Assembly: GCA_028274465.1 (NCBI GenBank)
Contig: CM051455.1
Location: 54,516,738-54,580,737 of the forward strand
Source of the DNA: Plantago ovata
Lineage: Eukaryota > Streptophyta > Magnoliopsida > Lamiales > Plantaginaceae
Direction: 5' to 3'
Length of the DNA stretch: 64,000 nucleotides
Shown here: positions 38,714 through 50,762 of the stretch, piece after piece
How the letters are laid out: each line of letters begins with the position of its first letter
Numbering within the stretch: the first letter of the stretch is position 1
The notes under the pieces: generated by a model
What the model was told of the DNA's origin: nothing
Databases searched by the model: none
The model's input: the letters and a program-made list of their open reading frames with translations, nothing else
Translations under genes and position numbers: made by a program

Positions 38714-41685
38714 TAGGGTTGAGCATCGGTCGTAAAATCGGACTGACCTGAATCAGGTTGAAATGGACCGGATTATTCGGGCTACCATTTTTCCAAACCG
38801 GAGATCCGACCAAATTTCTTCGTGTACGTCTAGCCCGGACTGAACCGGGACATTTGATTTGGTCCGGGTTGAACCCCTTTTGAGACCAGATCTATCATTA
38901 CCTCTCCCCCCCCCCCCCAAAAAAAAAAAAAGAAGGAAGGTGAGAAAAGTAGCCACTTCATAAATGCTTCTTCACTAAACCAAATCCATAAACACCTTAA
39001 TTTCTGGAAAAAATAACATCCCAAAACTCTCCAATTCCATGGTGTATAATATATTTCACAATCCAATCTTTTTCATCAATCCAAATTAAGATACCCTTTC
39101 TTTCTAATGCTCAATATGTGAATCGTTTGCCATCAATTTTAAACCCCGATCTTAGATCCATTGGAGGAGAGATGAGAGATAAAGATGCTTTGGGGTACTC
39201 TTGGTCTTTGTGATGAAGAGAGGAGGTCTTGGTCTTTGTGATGCTCCAGATCCAATGGAGAGATGAAGTCATGAATATGATGGATTACTTGATCTTTTGG
39301 ATGATGGTGGAGTTGTGGTGAAGAGAGGCAAAATAGAGTGGTCCGGTGGTGTGTGTGAAGACGAAGAGGGTTGGACGGCTCTTTGTGTTTGTAGATTGTG
39401 TAATTGGGCATTGTGTTATTAGGTTTAAGAAGGATAGGTATAAAAAAATCAAAAATAAATACATCTTCGGTCTTGTTCGGTCCAAACTCGAAATTTTCCG
39501 GGTTTGAACTAGACAAAACTTGAATATGTGAAAATTGATAGTGTATATGTCCTAGAGACAGTCCTTATTAAGGGCATGGAGCCCTTATAGAGGGCATATA
39601 TGTACTATTACACAGGTCAACGTAATATAATATATGTTTGTTTTTTTACTATTGAGTATCGCTTTCATATTTATATTACACCAGGCATGCAGCATGTCAT
39701 ATCTCTATTTCTGTCTGTATTGATATTAAACATGTCCCCTCGGATAGATGACCGATCACACAGATAGTGGGAGCTATGTGAGTTATCATCTATCCCAAAC
39801 TCTCCCTAGTCGAGGTTCATCTCGGATGTAGGGGTCTGAATGAACCAGATGAGACTAGTATGCATGGAGGTTATACTTGTTGGAGCAAGTGTGAGCCGAT
39901 CCCACGACCACGAAACGGATTGTTGGACAATCGAGAAACGTTCCCATAACTGCGCATAGTTGTTCGAAGAAGGATTCTCGAACAATGGAAGTACCCACCG
40001 GACGCTCCCATCGATGTATACTCTACACCGAAGTGTCTATGGGAACCGGTAAGTTGTCGAAGTGATGCTAGTCGTCCTTTGGACTTACAGGACTTTATCA
40101 TCACATTTGTTGCCCCATATCCTTGGTGGACCCGTCGATGTCAGCTCTGAATAAGCAGTTGACCTAAGACACGATCCATGATTATGGCTACATAAAAATG
40201 GGGATGATAAGTGTTTCTGTGAAGGATTCATCTCTCATGTGTAGCACAGGAGAGTACTCCTCATAGTCTTCATAGTTGTGTTGGTAAAGTCACTGGCCAG
40301 TGCATTGATATATTATGATGGTCATAAGTATATCTTAGTAACCAAGCAACTCCCTGAGACGCCCATGGATGTATTATTGGGATAGACACATCATCGAACC
40401 TAGATGCATTCGAGTCAGTCAGATGAAGGGACGTTACCATCGCCGCGTTGAGCACAACAGACTTCGCAACGAAAGGGTTTGCTTTGAGAAATCTCTCAAA
40501 CATCCTCATGTATTAATATTGCAAATGGAACCGTCTAGGAATTCCATTTTGCCTAGTCTAGGACTTGCTTAATACAATGAGGCCCTATGGGTCACACTAT
40601 GGGGTGATTCAGCTTATTAGAATATCCTTGAAGATGGAATCGCAATTAATTTGGAATTAATTGTGATTGATGGATTATAATTGATTTGAAATTAATTATA
40701 ATATTTAGTGGCTCAATTAATGATTTGAAATTATTAATTGAATTGGCTAATTAATTGTATTTTATGTAAATACAATTAAAGATTATATTTTAGAAATATA
40801 ATAGAGGTTTGATTTGAAAGGATATGTTAATTTAGAATTAAAATATGCACTTGGGCAAAATCTTCTTGGAGTTTGAATTGCCTTAGAGCTATAAGTGGGT
40901 CCCAAAATTGGACCCACCTATCTCCCGTAGGACATGAGCGTGCGCGCGCAGGAGGTGGAGTAGGGGAAGGAGTTCGACTCCTTCCTCTACTAGAAGTCCA
41001 AGGGATAAGTTAGATTTTCTTGATTGAGTTTTAATTTGATTAGGAATGAATCTAGACTTGATATTGGTTTCCTAGTGCGATAAAAATTAGATTCTTATTC
41101 CTTTACGAAGTCTAATTGCTTATGCTTTAGGCTTCTATTAACTACTATATATAGTAGACTATTAGAGAGCTTTGGATATAGTTTTGACACACAGTTCACT
41201 ACCCAGTTTTCTTAGAGAAAATAAAAAGCTATCCCCTCCTCTATAAGCCACACGCGCGCGCCACCTTGCCGGAGGAAAATCGTCGGTCCGTCTTTTTGGT
41301 CACACAAAGAATATCCTAGCATTTTTCGATAGGCTGTTCATCCGTGGATACCAAGATTGAGGTTCTGGGAGCTGGAAACTAACTCTTATTGTCTTGCAGA
41401 TAATCAAAGTATTGCAGATATCTTCGACTTCAACAAAGGAGAAGATACACCGGTTTATTACGAAGACTTGGAAGCTGCTTTGGAAGTAAGGTTAGTCTTC
41501 TAATTGACGTGTTCACATATATATACGCATATACATAATCAATTAACCTGTATGTTAAGAAAATTTTGAAATTACGCTGCGTACCCTACGGGTAACTCTG
41601 ACCGTATTTTCTTACAAAAATATCATGACCGAATACCGAACTGTATATGGTTGGAGCGGTCCGGGCTATGTTATGCTTAGTCCTA
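38714..41685. mobile_element. hAT-like non-autonomous element hosting LTR copy B
   Basis: Left end TAGGGTTGAGCATCGGTC, right end (complement) TAGGACTAAGCATAAC. The flanks TTTCCATT (38706-38713) and TTTCTATT (41686-41693) match at 7 of 8 bases. Subterminal regions repeat GGTCCGG/CCGGAC words. A poly-C/poly-A run lies at 38908-38931. The solo LTR at 39536-41616 interrupts it. Confidence 0.7.
39536..41616 (+). mobile_element. Solo LTR, family 2 copy B, 2081 bp, with AAAAT target duplication
   Basis: It starts TGATAGTGTATATGTCC, ends TTTTCTTACA and is flanked by AAAAT on both sides (39531-39535, 41617-41621). It is highly similar to copy A along its whole length, including the promoter-like region and the acidic exon-like segment at 41400-41490. 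Confidence 0.88.
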
Positions 41686-42029
41686 TTTCTATTGGTGTCA
41701 AAAAACGCGTGCATAAATCAAAGTTGACTAGGCTTAATTTAGTGAATTAAGAGTACGTTTGATCTCCAAAGTAGTGAAACATAAGAACAAAATTACTAGT
41801 GTTCATCTCGATCCCACTTTATACTAAATGTGCCTGAGAGTGGTTTCTGCAAAAGATACACTGTGCTTGGGGTAGGAGCTATTTTACAAGAAGAGAGGAA
41901 ATGATAGCAAAAATAAACAAAATTAGGAAATTGCGAGGCACAGAATGAAGATATCAGTTGATAAACACTGATCAAAGGGAGTCTTTGTAGTAGTAGTGGA
42001 TTGAGTTTGTCTCGAGTTAAAACCATACA

Positions 42030-42270
42030 AGCAACACAGTCTAACGGATGGAACGTTGTGGAGTTAAGTGCTAAGTATGTTGGTCCTTTCCATATTATAC
42101 ATAATACATAAGATATGTGAAGTGACTTACAAACTATGTTTTGCCAGAAGGAAAAACTCCATCCAGTGTTTCATTTGTCCTTGCTCAAAGGCACGTGGGT
42201 ATGGTTGACAAATCATTGATCCATTACCTGATGTGAATGAAGAAGGAGCAATTGTATTGGTGCCTGATAA
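42030..42270 (+). pseudogene. Degraded Ty3/gypsy integrase C-terminal region, left part
   Basis: Across shifting frames the sequence reads KLSAKYVGPFHII, then LPEGKTPSSVS or KLHPVFHLSLLKG, then DPLPDVNEEGAIVLVPDN. These are the GPY/F-type blocks at the end of plant gypsy polyproteins. The natural continuation is found 6 kb away at 48396, after a nest of insertions. Confidence 0.6.
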
Positions 42271-42639
42271 CACAATTTTATTCTCCTCGGCGCGGGTCGG
42301 GATCGGGACTAGTTCGGAAAAATAATCGGGTACCAACAATTTTGGGTTTTATTTTTGCATCCCGATACCGACCCTATGTAATTAGGTACCCGATATGGTT
42401 ATCCTATTATATCGGATCGGGATAGGGTCAGATAGGTAAAGTGAATTTATTATATTATATTTAACATAAAGAAAATTTTGTAATTCATTTGCCTACTAAT
42501 TACATTGTTATAGTCGTTGCATACTTACATTGTTAAACAAGACATGTAAAAGAAGTCCAGCCTTCCGGGACTATACCCCATATGAAATAATCCTACAAAT
42601 CATTTAGCACTAATAGTTTTTTTTTTTAATGTAACTACT

Positions 42640-44124
42640 TAGACCTGACCAAACGGAACCGCGAATCGAGAACCTAAATGGAACCGAACCGAATCTGGTT
42701 CTAGAACCGAAACTGGCAGTTCCAGATCCAGAACCGTTCTATTTTGGTTCGATTCCGGTTCCAAATTATTTGAAACCGGAGAACTGAGTTCCTGGCGGTT
42801 ATTTGCATATATGTGGCATGTGGGACATGTGTCCCACAGGTAGGAATGGTAATGGGGCCGTAGTCGGGCTTTCAGAGGCCCGTTCGGGCCCGGAAAACCT
42901 AGAATTAAGCCCGGGCCATGGCCATGGCCTGGGACGGGCCTGAACATTAGGCCCAAGCCCGGGCCGAGTTCGGGCCGGGCCTTACGTTTTTAAAATTTTA
43001 TTTTTTTCCTCCATTTATTTAGTAATAAAAATGTTTTTTCCAATAATTTTTATTTAGTAATATCAAAATTAACTAATAAATTATATAAATATACTAAAAA
43101 TATAGTATATAAAATGATTGCATATCGTTTGGAAATCTTATAAGTATATAAAGTTATTCTAAACATATAAAATACAACATCATTTAATATTACAAGTGTA
43201 TAAATTATAGATTCAATAGTTATAAATACATATTTATATATATAAAACATAAATGATATATATATTCACGGGTCGGGTCTACGGGCCAAGATGTTAGGTC
43301 CGGGCCCATGGGCCTAACTATAAGCTCAAGTCCGGCCCATGGGCGGCTCTTGGTCGGGCCTGGGCCCGGTATATCGGGTCGGGCCCGGGCTGGGTGGTCC
43401 AAATTGCCATCCCTAGGGCCACAGGCCATGTTGCAGCTGTTGCTGTGCAGGCTTGCAACATGCTAATTTGCATGCTGCTACTTGCAACGGCTAACTAGTC
43501 GTTTGCACTTTGCAGCTGCTGCTATTCTTTAATTTTTTTTCTTTAATCTTTTTTTTGTTTCTTAATATCTTAATTACTAATTCTTGCCTATAAATACCAC
43601 ACTTCTAAAACATTTTCTTCTCATCCCATCCCAACTTCTTCTCAAGTCCACAAGGTAAGTAGGTAAGTGAAGTACGAGGGCTTTGATTCTTCTAAGAAGA
43701 TACGTAGGCGACTTGGTAAATTAGTTTACTACTTTATCAAGTGCAAGTCCATTTTTTTATTTTCTTTTCCTTTTCCTTTGTAGGCGACTTGGTAAATTAG
43801 TTTACTACTTTAAACTTTTTACCAAGTGTGTAAGCCCCTTTTTTTTGGCCAATTTTTTAAATAGCTATGGTAGAGTGAGGGAAAAGCATCCAAGTTGATA
43901 ACCTTTTAAAATTAAATTTTGATTTTATATTGTAAAAAAAAGTATCAATTTTATTGTAGGAAAAAAAAAAAAAAAAAAAAACCGGCTGGTTCTTGGTTCA
44001 GATCCGGAACCGATGATTCTTGGAATCGGAATCGGTCGGTGATTTTCGATTCCAACATATTTCCCAAATGGAACCGACGGTTCTGGAACCAAGAACCGTC
44101 GGTTTCTGGAACCGTCCAGGTCTA
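42640..44124. mobile_element. hAT-like element with TAGACCTG/CAGGTCTA ends
   Basis: The ends are TAGACCTG at 42640 and CAGGTCTA at 44124. The flanks TAACTACT (42632-42639) and CAACTACT (44125-44132) agree at 7 of 8. Subterminal regions repeat GGAACCG/CGGTTCC words in inverted orientation. No transposase. Another element is nested at 42841. Confidence 0.78.
42841..43417. mobile_element. hAT-like element nested in the hAT at 42640
   Basis: The left end TAGGAATGGTAATGGG is mirrored by AAATTGCCATCCCTA at the right. The flanks CCCACAGG (42833-42840) and GCCACAGG (43418-43425) agree at 7 of 8. Subterminal GGCCCGGGC words dominate and the centre is AT-rich. Confidence 0.65.
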
Positions 44125-44928
44125 CAACTACTCCTACAATAATGTTATACAAATTTCCTAAGCCACCTTATTTCTCCATATTTAAACCAACTTTATAACT
44201 CCGTCACCGCCGATGATCGAACCATGCACCTCTTTTTCACTATCCCAACTCCTTACCGCGGCACCACCTTATGACTCCCATTTCCATGAACATAATTACC
44301 ATGAACATAATTGCCTTGAACATAATTCTGACCATAATTACGTTAGACCATATCATACATTATTTTGTTACTATTAATAATATGACCATTAAGCATCAAG
44401 ATGGTTCCATCTGCACTCTCATCGTAGAAAAAGATTATAATATAATTATAATAACTCTAATATGTAAATAGAAATATAATATATAAATAATTTTGGGTAC
44501 CCGTCGGGTTTTGGGTGTCAAATTTTAATTCCCAAACCCGACCCACATACACAATAAAAGTTTCGGGAATTTATACTTCACGAGTATCCAATCCCTAAAT
44601 ATCCGACCCGATCGGGATATGTTTCGATTGGGTCGGGACGGGATCGGATTACCCGAACCCTTCTCCCACCCCTCCTACTCAAGAGCCATTTTTATATTAT
44701 TTTATTATGTTTTCTTGCGTATTTTTATATTTTTATTATTTTGTACTTTGTCAGGGATTTTGTTGAAAACGGTAAAAAGGGATGAAAATGAAGGTTTTTC
44801 GAGCAAAATATCGAAGATTAAAGAAAATGGATTGAAGAAGATCAAAGAGAAGTGGACTCGGACAAGATCGAGACCAAAAGACCAACCAAAGTCCAAGACG
44901 AAGCCCATAAAGAAGTCCAGGTTGAAGA

Positions 44929-46915
44929 TGATAGTATGTATGTCCTAGAGACAAACTTTATTAAGTGAAAATGTACTATTACACAGTCAACGTAATATAT
45001 TATATGTTTGTTTATCCATGTTTATGTTTACATAACGTATTTATATATTACATCAGGCATACATCATGTCATATCTTTATCTGGTTGGTATGTATAGATA
45101 TCAAACATGTCCCCTGTGGATAGATGACTGATCACATAACTAGTGGGAACTATGTGAATTATCATCTATCCCAAACTCTCCCTAGTCGAAGCTCATCTCA
45201 GATGTAGGGGTCTGAATGAGACAATCGAGACTAGTATGCGTGGAGGTTATACTTGTTGGAGCAAGTGTGTGTCAATCCCACGACCACGGAACGGATCGTT
45301 AGATGAATCCATGATGTTCCCGTAATTGCGCATAGTTGTTCGAGGAGGATTTCGAACTTTGGAAGAACCCACCGGATACTCCCATCGATGTGTATTCTAC
45401 ACTAAAGTGTCTATGGGAACCAAAGTTGTCGAAGTGATGCCATTCGTCCTTAGACTCACCAGGACTCTATCATCACATTTGTTGCCCCATGTCTTTGGGA
45501 GAGGATCCAATGCACGCTCTGAATAAGTAGCGTGATACGGCCCTTTCTGGGATAATGGCCATATTACAAATGTGGATGATAAGTGTTCTTGTGAGGATTC
45601 ATCTCTCATGTGTAGCATTGGAGAGAACTGCTCAAGTCGTTCATAGTTGTGTTGGTAAAACCGCTGGCCAGCGTATGGATATATTTATGAGTGGTCATAA
45701 GATATATCGCATTAACCAAGCAGCTCACTGAAGGCACCATGAGTGTATTATTGGGATAGACACATCATCCATCCTAGATGCATTCGAGTCAGTCAGATGA
45801 AAGGACCTTACCATCGCCGCATTGAGTGCAACAAGCTTCTACAACGAAAGGGTAGCTTTGAGAAACCTCTCAAACGTCCTCATGTATTAATATTGCAAAT
45901 GGGACCGTCTAGGAATCCCATGATGCCTAGTGATGTCACTAGCTTAATACACTGAGGCCTTATGGGTCACACTATGTGGTGATTCAGCTTATCGGCATGA
46001 CCGTAGAGATGGGATTATAATTAATCGACATTAATTATAATTATATGTGGCACAATTGGGGATATTAATTGAATTAATTGTATTTATGAAAATACAATTA
46101 AAGATTATATTTTGAAATATAATAGAGGTTGAATTAAAAGGATATATTAATTAAAGATTAATATATGCACATGGGCAAAATCTAATAGAGTTAGAGTTGC
46201 CTTAGACTTGCATGTGGGTCCCAAAAGTGGAACCCACATACTCCCTCCATAGGCGCGGCCGAATGGGTGAAGGAGAAGGAGTTTGACTCCTTCCTCCATT
46301 TAAACTTAAGGGGCAAGTTTTCCTAATTGAGTTATGATTTAATTAGGGAATGAACCTAGACACAAGGTTTACATGTGCAATAAGAATTATAATTTTTATT
46401 CCTTTTAGGAGTCTTAAAGAATATTCTTTAGACTTCTATTGACTACTATATAAGTAGATGGTTAGAGAGCTTTTCTGATATGCGTCATTATTCACTCTTC
46501 TATTCTCTCAAGAAAAAGCTCTCTCCCTCCTACCTCTAGCCACGGCAGTCGCCGCCGCCCCTCTCTCTCTAGTCAACTGATTTTGACTCGAGAATATCCT
46601 AGCATTCTCTCGATAAGTTGTTCATCCGTGGATACCAAGGTTGAGGTTCGCAGGAGTTGGAAACTAACCTTTATTGTCTTGCAGATATTCAGGAAAGCAT
46701 ATTAGATATCTTCGACTTCAACGAAGGAGAAGATACACCGGACTATTACGATGATCATATCGATTCTGTTTTAATTCTTGCTTTTGGAGTATTGTAAGTC
46801 TTCTAACTGATGTGTTTCAATATACGTTATATGCATGATCAATTAGTATGCATGTTAAGAAAATTTTGAAATTCGATGCACTACCCTAGGGCTAATTCTG
46901 ACCGTATTTCTTACA
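44929..46915 (+). mobile_element. Solo LTR, family 2 copy C, 1987 bp, with GAAGA target duplication
   Basis: It starts TGATAGTATGTATGTCC, ends ATTTCTTACA and is flanked by GAAGA on both sides (44924-44928, 46916-46920). It is more diverged than copies A and B. The acidic exon-like segment (46685-46793) is still open and bounded by AG and GTAAGTC. Confidence 0.87.
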
Positions 46916-47454
46916 GAAGAATCAAAGATGTGTAGAAAACCTCGTGGGCGATCGCCATCCAAAGAAGCCAGCGATCGCCCAGAGGTTCCACTGACTTAAC
47001 CAGGCGATCACTCCCTATATAAGCCAGCGATCGACCAGGACATCAATTTAGATTCTGATTAGGAATCGGAATATATGCGAATTTAGCACTATATAAACGG
47101 AGTGTTTAGGAGCCTATTAGCATATATATTCAATCTTCTACCTCTCTTAGAGAGGAAAAGAGTGCTCTCTCTCTCTCTCTAACCCAAAAACCTCTCAAAC
47201 CCCTCCAACCCAAATATATATTAGTCTCTAAATTTTCCAAGTCACCAAATCACCATCAAAGCCTTGTAATTTTACTCATTGAAGACATATTCCATCAAGT
47301 TATTGCAATATATTTACGATTGAACAATTCAGTAACATTTTTCTGTTTACTGTTTTCAAGTCCTTTACTTTTATTTACTGTTTTACCCTCTTTACTTTCT
47401 TGCACTCTTAGACCTTTACTTTTACTTAATTGCATTCTAGTCCTTTATCTTTTA

Positions 47455-47592
47455 GTTATTACTTTTCAGTCCTTTACTTTTTTGTTATTACTTTTCTGTT
47501 ATTATTTTTCAATCCTTTACTTTTCTGTTATTATTTTTCAATCCTTTACTTTTCTGTTATTATTTTTCAATCCTTTACTTTTCTGTTATTAC
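47455..47592. repeat. 29-bp tandem repeat, about four to five copies
   Basis: TTTTCTGTTATTATTTTTCA plus ATCCTTTAC repeats at 29-bp spacing, with diverged units upstream. Confidence 0.8.
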
Positions 47593-48395
47593 ATTATGTG
47601 TCCCAATAATTGCTCTATGATTGTTCCATCCTACATGAGTAGTTAAATCAAGTCGTTGGTGTTAAGGGATTGCATGATTTATATTTAGATGTTAAAATTT
47701 GAGGGATGAGATTGGTTTACACAGTTACTGCATGTTTATCGATTATCTAGGGTAGAATTTATTCGAGTAAGTGGATCTTATTATCGTTTATTTTAGCATC
47801 TTGCTCTTAATTCTGGGAATTAACTTAGACGTAGTTATAAGTAGTAGATATAGGATCAAGTATTAGAGTAGGTCCTATGATCCATTTTCTTATACCAAAG
47901 GAGTTAATTTGACGCAACCCCCATCGAGTGAGTGGATCTCATTATCGATCGTCTAGCACCTGCAGTCTTTAAAAACTGCATGCACATAGTCTATTAGTAT
48001 GATTAACAACCTTATCTTAGGCTTAGATATCGTATCTGTACAACTAATACAAGATAGTTATTGTTTATAACGTTAAATATCCATCCTAGTGACAACAAAT
48101 TAGTGCAACTAGATATATCTCATATATACAACATTTCTACCACCAACACTCCCATCAACTAGTGTTTACAACTCATAAAGCAAACTTCTCTCTCTCTAAA
48201 TTCTTTACTCAAAACAACTAGGTTCCAAACATATGTCATCGAACTTGCATATGAACTATTAAAAGACAACTTAGTATTAGTCCTTAGAGAACGACATGCA
48301 GAGTTAGCTTGTTATTGCACTCTAAATATTTATTCCGTGCGGTAGCTTCTGACTTCTGGTTACAAACAAAATTTAAAACCCCAATTTGACGCATC

Positions 48396-48600
48396 AACGC
48401 CTACAAAAGTATTGGCTCAAAGAATGGTAAAAATAAATAATGCAGCAGTTATTAATCAAATGGGATCATTTACGAGAAGAAGATGCCACACGGGAGGATT
48501 ATACTTTTATGGTGATGAAGTTTTCCAGTTTTGAGCATAGTTGTAGACAAGCGTTTTCTAAAAAAGGAAGAAATGTTACCGGGCGTAATTCACTGCACGC
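48396..48600 (+). pseudogene. Degraded Ty3/gypsy integrase C-terminal region, right part
   Basis: The sequence reads PTKVLAQRMVKINNAAV, then (one shift) QLLIKWDHLREEDATREDY, matching the end of plant gypsy polyproteins where a chromodomain-like VLIKWxxLPxEDATWED block occurs. It continues the piece at 42030-42270, so about 6.1 kb of later insertions separate them. Confidence 0.7.
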
Positions 48601-50762
48601 GGTTGTAGACGTCTGTCAAAAACTCCTTTGAATGGTGCCATTTTTCTCACTTATTTACGAAATCCTTGTGGTCTTAGACGGACGGATAGAAACATGCTGA
48701 AATGTGCCCTGGATCGTACAATGTCTAAAGCTTATGTTCATCCCGCGGGATCTTTCCCCTTAAATAGAAATTGTAGCTCAATTGAGTTTAAGTCAAGTGG
48801 TCTTGCTCTTGCCACATAATTATGCACTTACCAGTTATCATATACTATACGATAGTGTTAGTGTATTCGTATATGCACGCACATATATCCTACAAACATA
48901 GTGTCCACTGAGCAGCCAATGAATAGGAAAAAAAAGAAAAAAAAGAGAAAAAAAGAGTACAAGTATAAAGATGCGTGTATGAGTGGATCTACATAATAAG
49001 AAGCAGAAATGAAGAATACGTACCTTTTAGAAAAGGATATTCTGAACCTTACTACTTCCAAACCCAAACACGCACCTATACAAAATACCCATCCATATAC
49101 AATCAAATTCAATTCAATTCAATTCAATTTAATAATTTTCTCTTGTCTTCTTCAACCATTTTTAATAAGTACTATGTACATGACACCAAGAAAAAAATCT
49201 TGCAGACTGCTGTTGTAGTATATTCATTCATGTGCAACTGCAGTTGCAGTTACTACTACTCCTGGAATTAAATTCTTTAATACGAGTATTTATTTATTTA
49301 TTTTTCATATATAGTTGATAAATAAATAAATTAATTAATATACTCGAAAGATTTGTCGTGTGCTCTGTTTCCCTCCAATCATTCTCCACTTTAGTTTTCT
49401 TTGGACCATTTTCCCCTCTTCTCTCTCTCTCCCTCATTATATTCTCCCTTTATTTATTTATGTATTTTTATTATTTCTGTGTATAGAAAATGAAGTGAGA
49501 TAGCGAAATCTTCTGGTATTCCGGTGACAGTGGAGGTAGTGGTAGAGTAGAAGAAAACTATTGTGTGCTTGTACGAAAACTGCTATCTTTCTGCTCTTAT
49601 TTATTTCAAGTACTTAGCTTTCTCCTTGTCAGTTGTCAACTGTGCGTGTTTGAGTTCTATTTGATCTCTCTTTCTCAATTTCAATTTCAATTTAACCCCC
49701 CCACCCCTCACCAGGTTTCAGACTTTTTCTCTAAATTTTTTCCTTGAAAAAATAAAATAAAAATTCAATCTTTTTTCTTTCCCAGCCCAGCCCCACTTTC
49801 TTTCTCTCTCTTACATCTTCTTTTTCGGCAGTTATCAGTCTCTCTTATGAGGTACTACTCCTCTTTCTTCTTCCTTGGCTTTTTTTGCTTTTCTTTTTAA
49901 ATTAAGAGGTGGGTTTTGTTCCGTCTGGTTTAATAAACTTATTATGATTGATGTTATTAGCTTTTCTGGGTTTTGATTTTCCTTGCTTGCTCAGGTGGGC
50001 TTTTTCCTGCTTACTTAACTTCCTCTTTTCTTTGTTGCTTTGTTAATCAGTATCAATCATGTTGTGATTTTTTTGTTTTTAATTTTGGGTTTGTTTGTAG
50101 TTAATGACTGCATGTATATATATAGCAGTTTGTATGATTGATTTCATTGGGTTCTTCTTAATTAACTGTTTCTGCTGGTTATATGAGAGAGTATATACCA
50201 TCTTTAGGCCTTTTAGGCCTGGGTTGACCAAAACCAAATTGCACTGCACCGAAAATATTCTGTCTTGGCATGTTGCACAAATTCATCAACTACTGATTGA
50301 ACTTCTGTTTCTGTTTATTCAGCAAGCTTTTGTTAAATATTTATTTGCAAACATTATTACTTGCGTTTTTTGGTGTGATTTATGGTGAATATTTATGTTA
50401 ATGCTAGATTCTTGTCTTGGATACTGTAGAAATAGGTAATTGTATTATGATCTCTTGTAAATGTACATGTACTGTACTTGCTGTCTTCTATTAAAAAGAC
50501 TTGCTATTTTTTTTATTAAAAGAGCGAAATCGTGATCATATCATCGTTGTCCTGACATTTATTGTCTGGTTAGTAAAGCATGATATACGTGGTTTGATCA
50601 TTTATACGTTTCTTTGTCGTATATGACTTCCAGTGTGTCGTCAGTTTGATATGATAGGTATCTTTGGAATGGGGCTACAGTCTAGCCTCTTCTCTAGTAC
50701 TGTCTTAAACTTAACTGAGGAGAATTGCTAATCGTTGTTTCTTGCAGGTAGTAGCTATATGA
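48601..50762 (+). promoter_or_regulatory. Upstream region and 5' leader of the MEI2-like gene
   Basis: No gene. A repeat of AATTC units lies near 49107-49128 and CT-rich tracts lie at 49420-49445 and 49795-49850, typical of plant leaders. Sequence such as TTGCAG|GTAGTAGC at 50742-50748 suggests a leader intron ending just before the start codon. A small out-of-frame ATG (50759) precedes the chosen start and stops after eight codons, so it could act as a short upstream frame. Confidence 0.4.

Larger units (their letters stand above)
42614..44277 (-). mobile_element. tRNA-derived SINE, second copy, minus strand, split by a hAT
   Basis: Same family as the SINE at 35.3 kb. On the minus strand the A box (TGGTGCCGCGG) and B box (GGTTCGATC) lie at about 44205-44265, and the T run at about 42616-42627 is the poly(A) tail. 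The pieces 44277-44125 and 42639-42614 join across the hAT element. Confidence 0.6.
42283..44674. mobile_element. Candidate outer hAT-like element hosting a SINE
   Basis: Both edges carry repeated GGGTCGGGATCGGG / GGGTACCCGA words in inverted arrangement (42290-42430 and 44490-44660). The right end reads CTTCTCCCACCCCTCCTA. The left end is degenerate and no target duplication was found. Confidence 0.4.
44690..48395. mobile_element. Candidate second LTR-type insertion hosting LTR copy C
   Basis: The sequence on either side of copy C (44690-44928 and 46916-48395) does not resemble any gene. It includes CGATCGCC/GGCGATCG repeats near 46950-47035, TATA-like ACTATATAAACGG, CT repeats near 47165-47185, a 29-bp tandem repeat, and ends TTTGACGCATCA directly against gypsy integrase sequence. 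It is likely an LTR or its remnant; the left end is not found. Confidence 0.35.

Noticed and set aside
39139..39516. 125-codon minus-strand frame
   Set aside because: Lies inside a non-autonomous hAT element and has no domain or codon pattern to support it.
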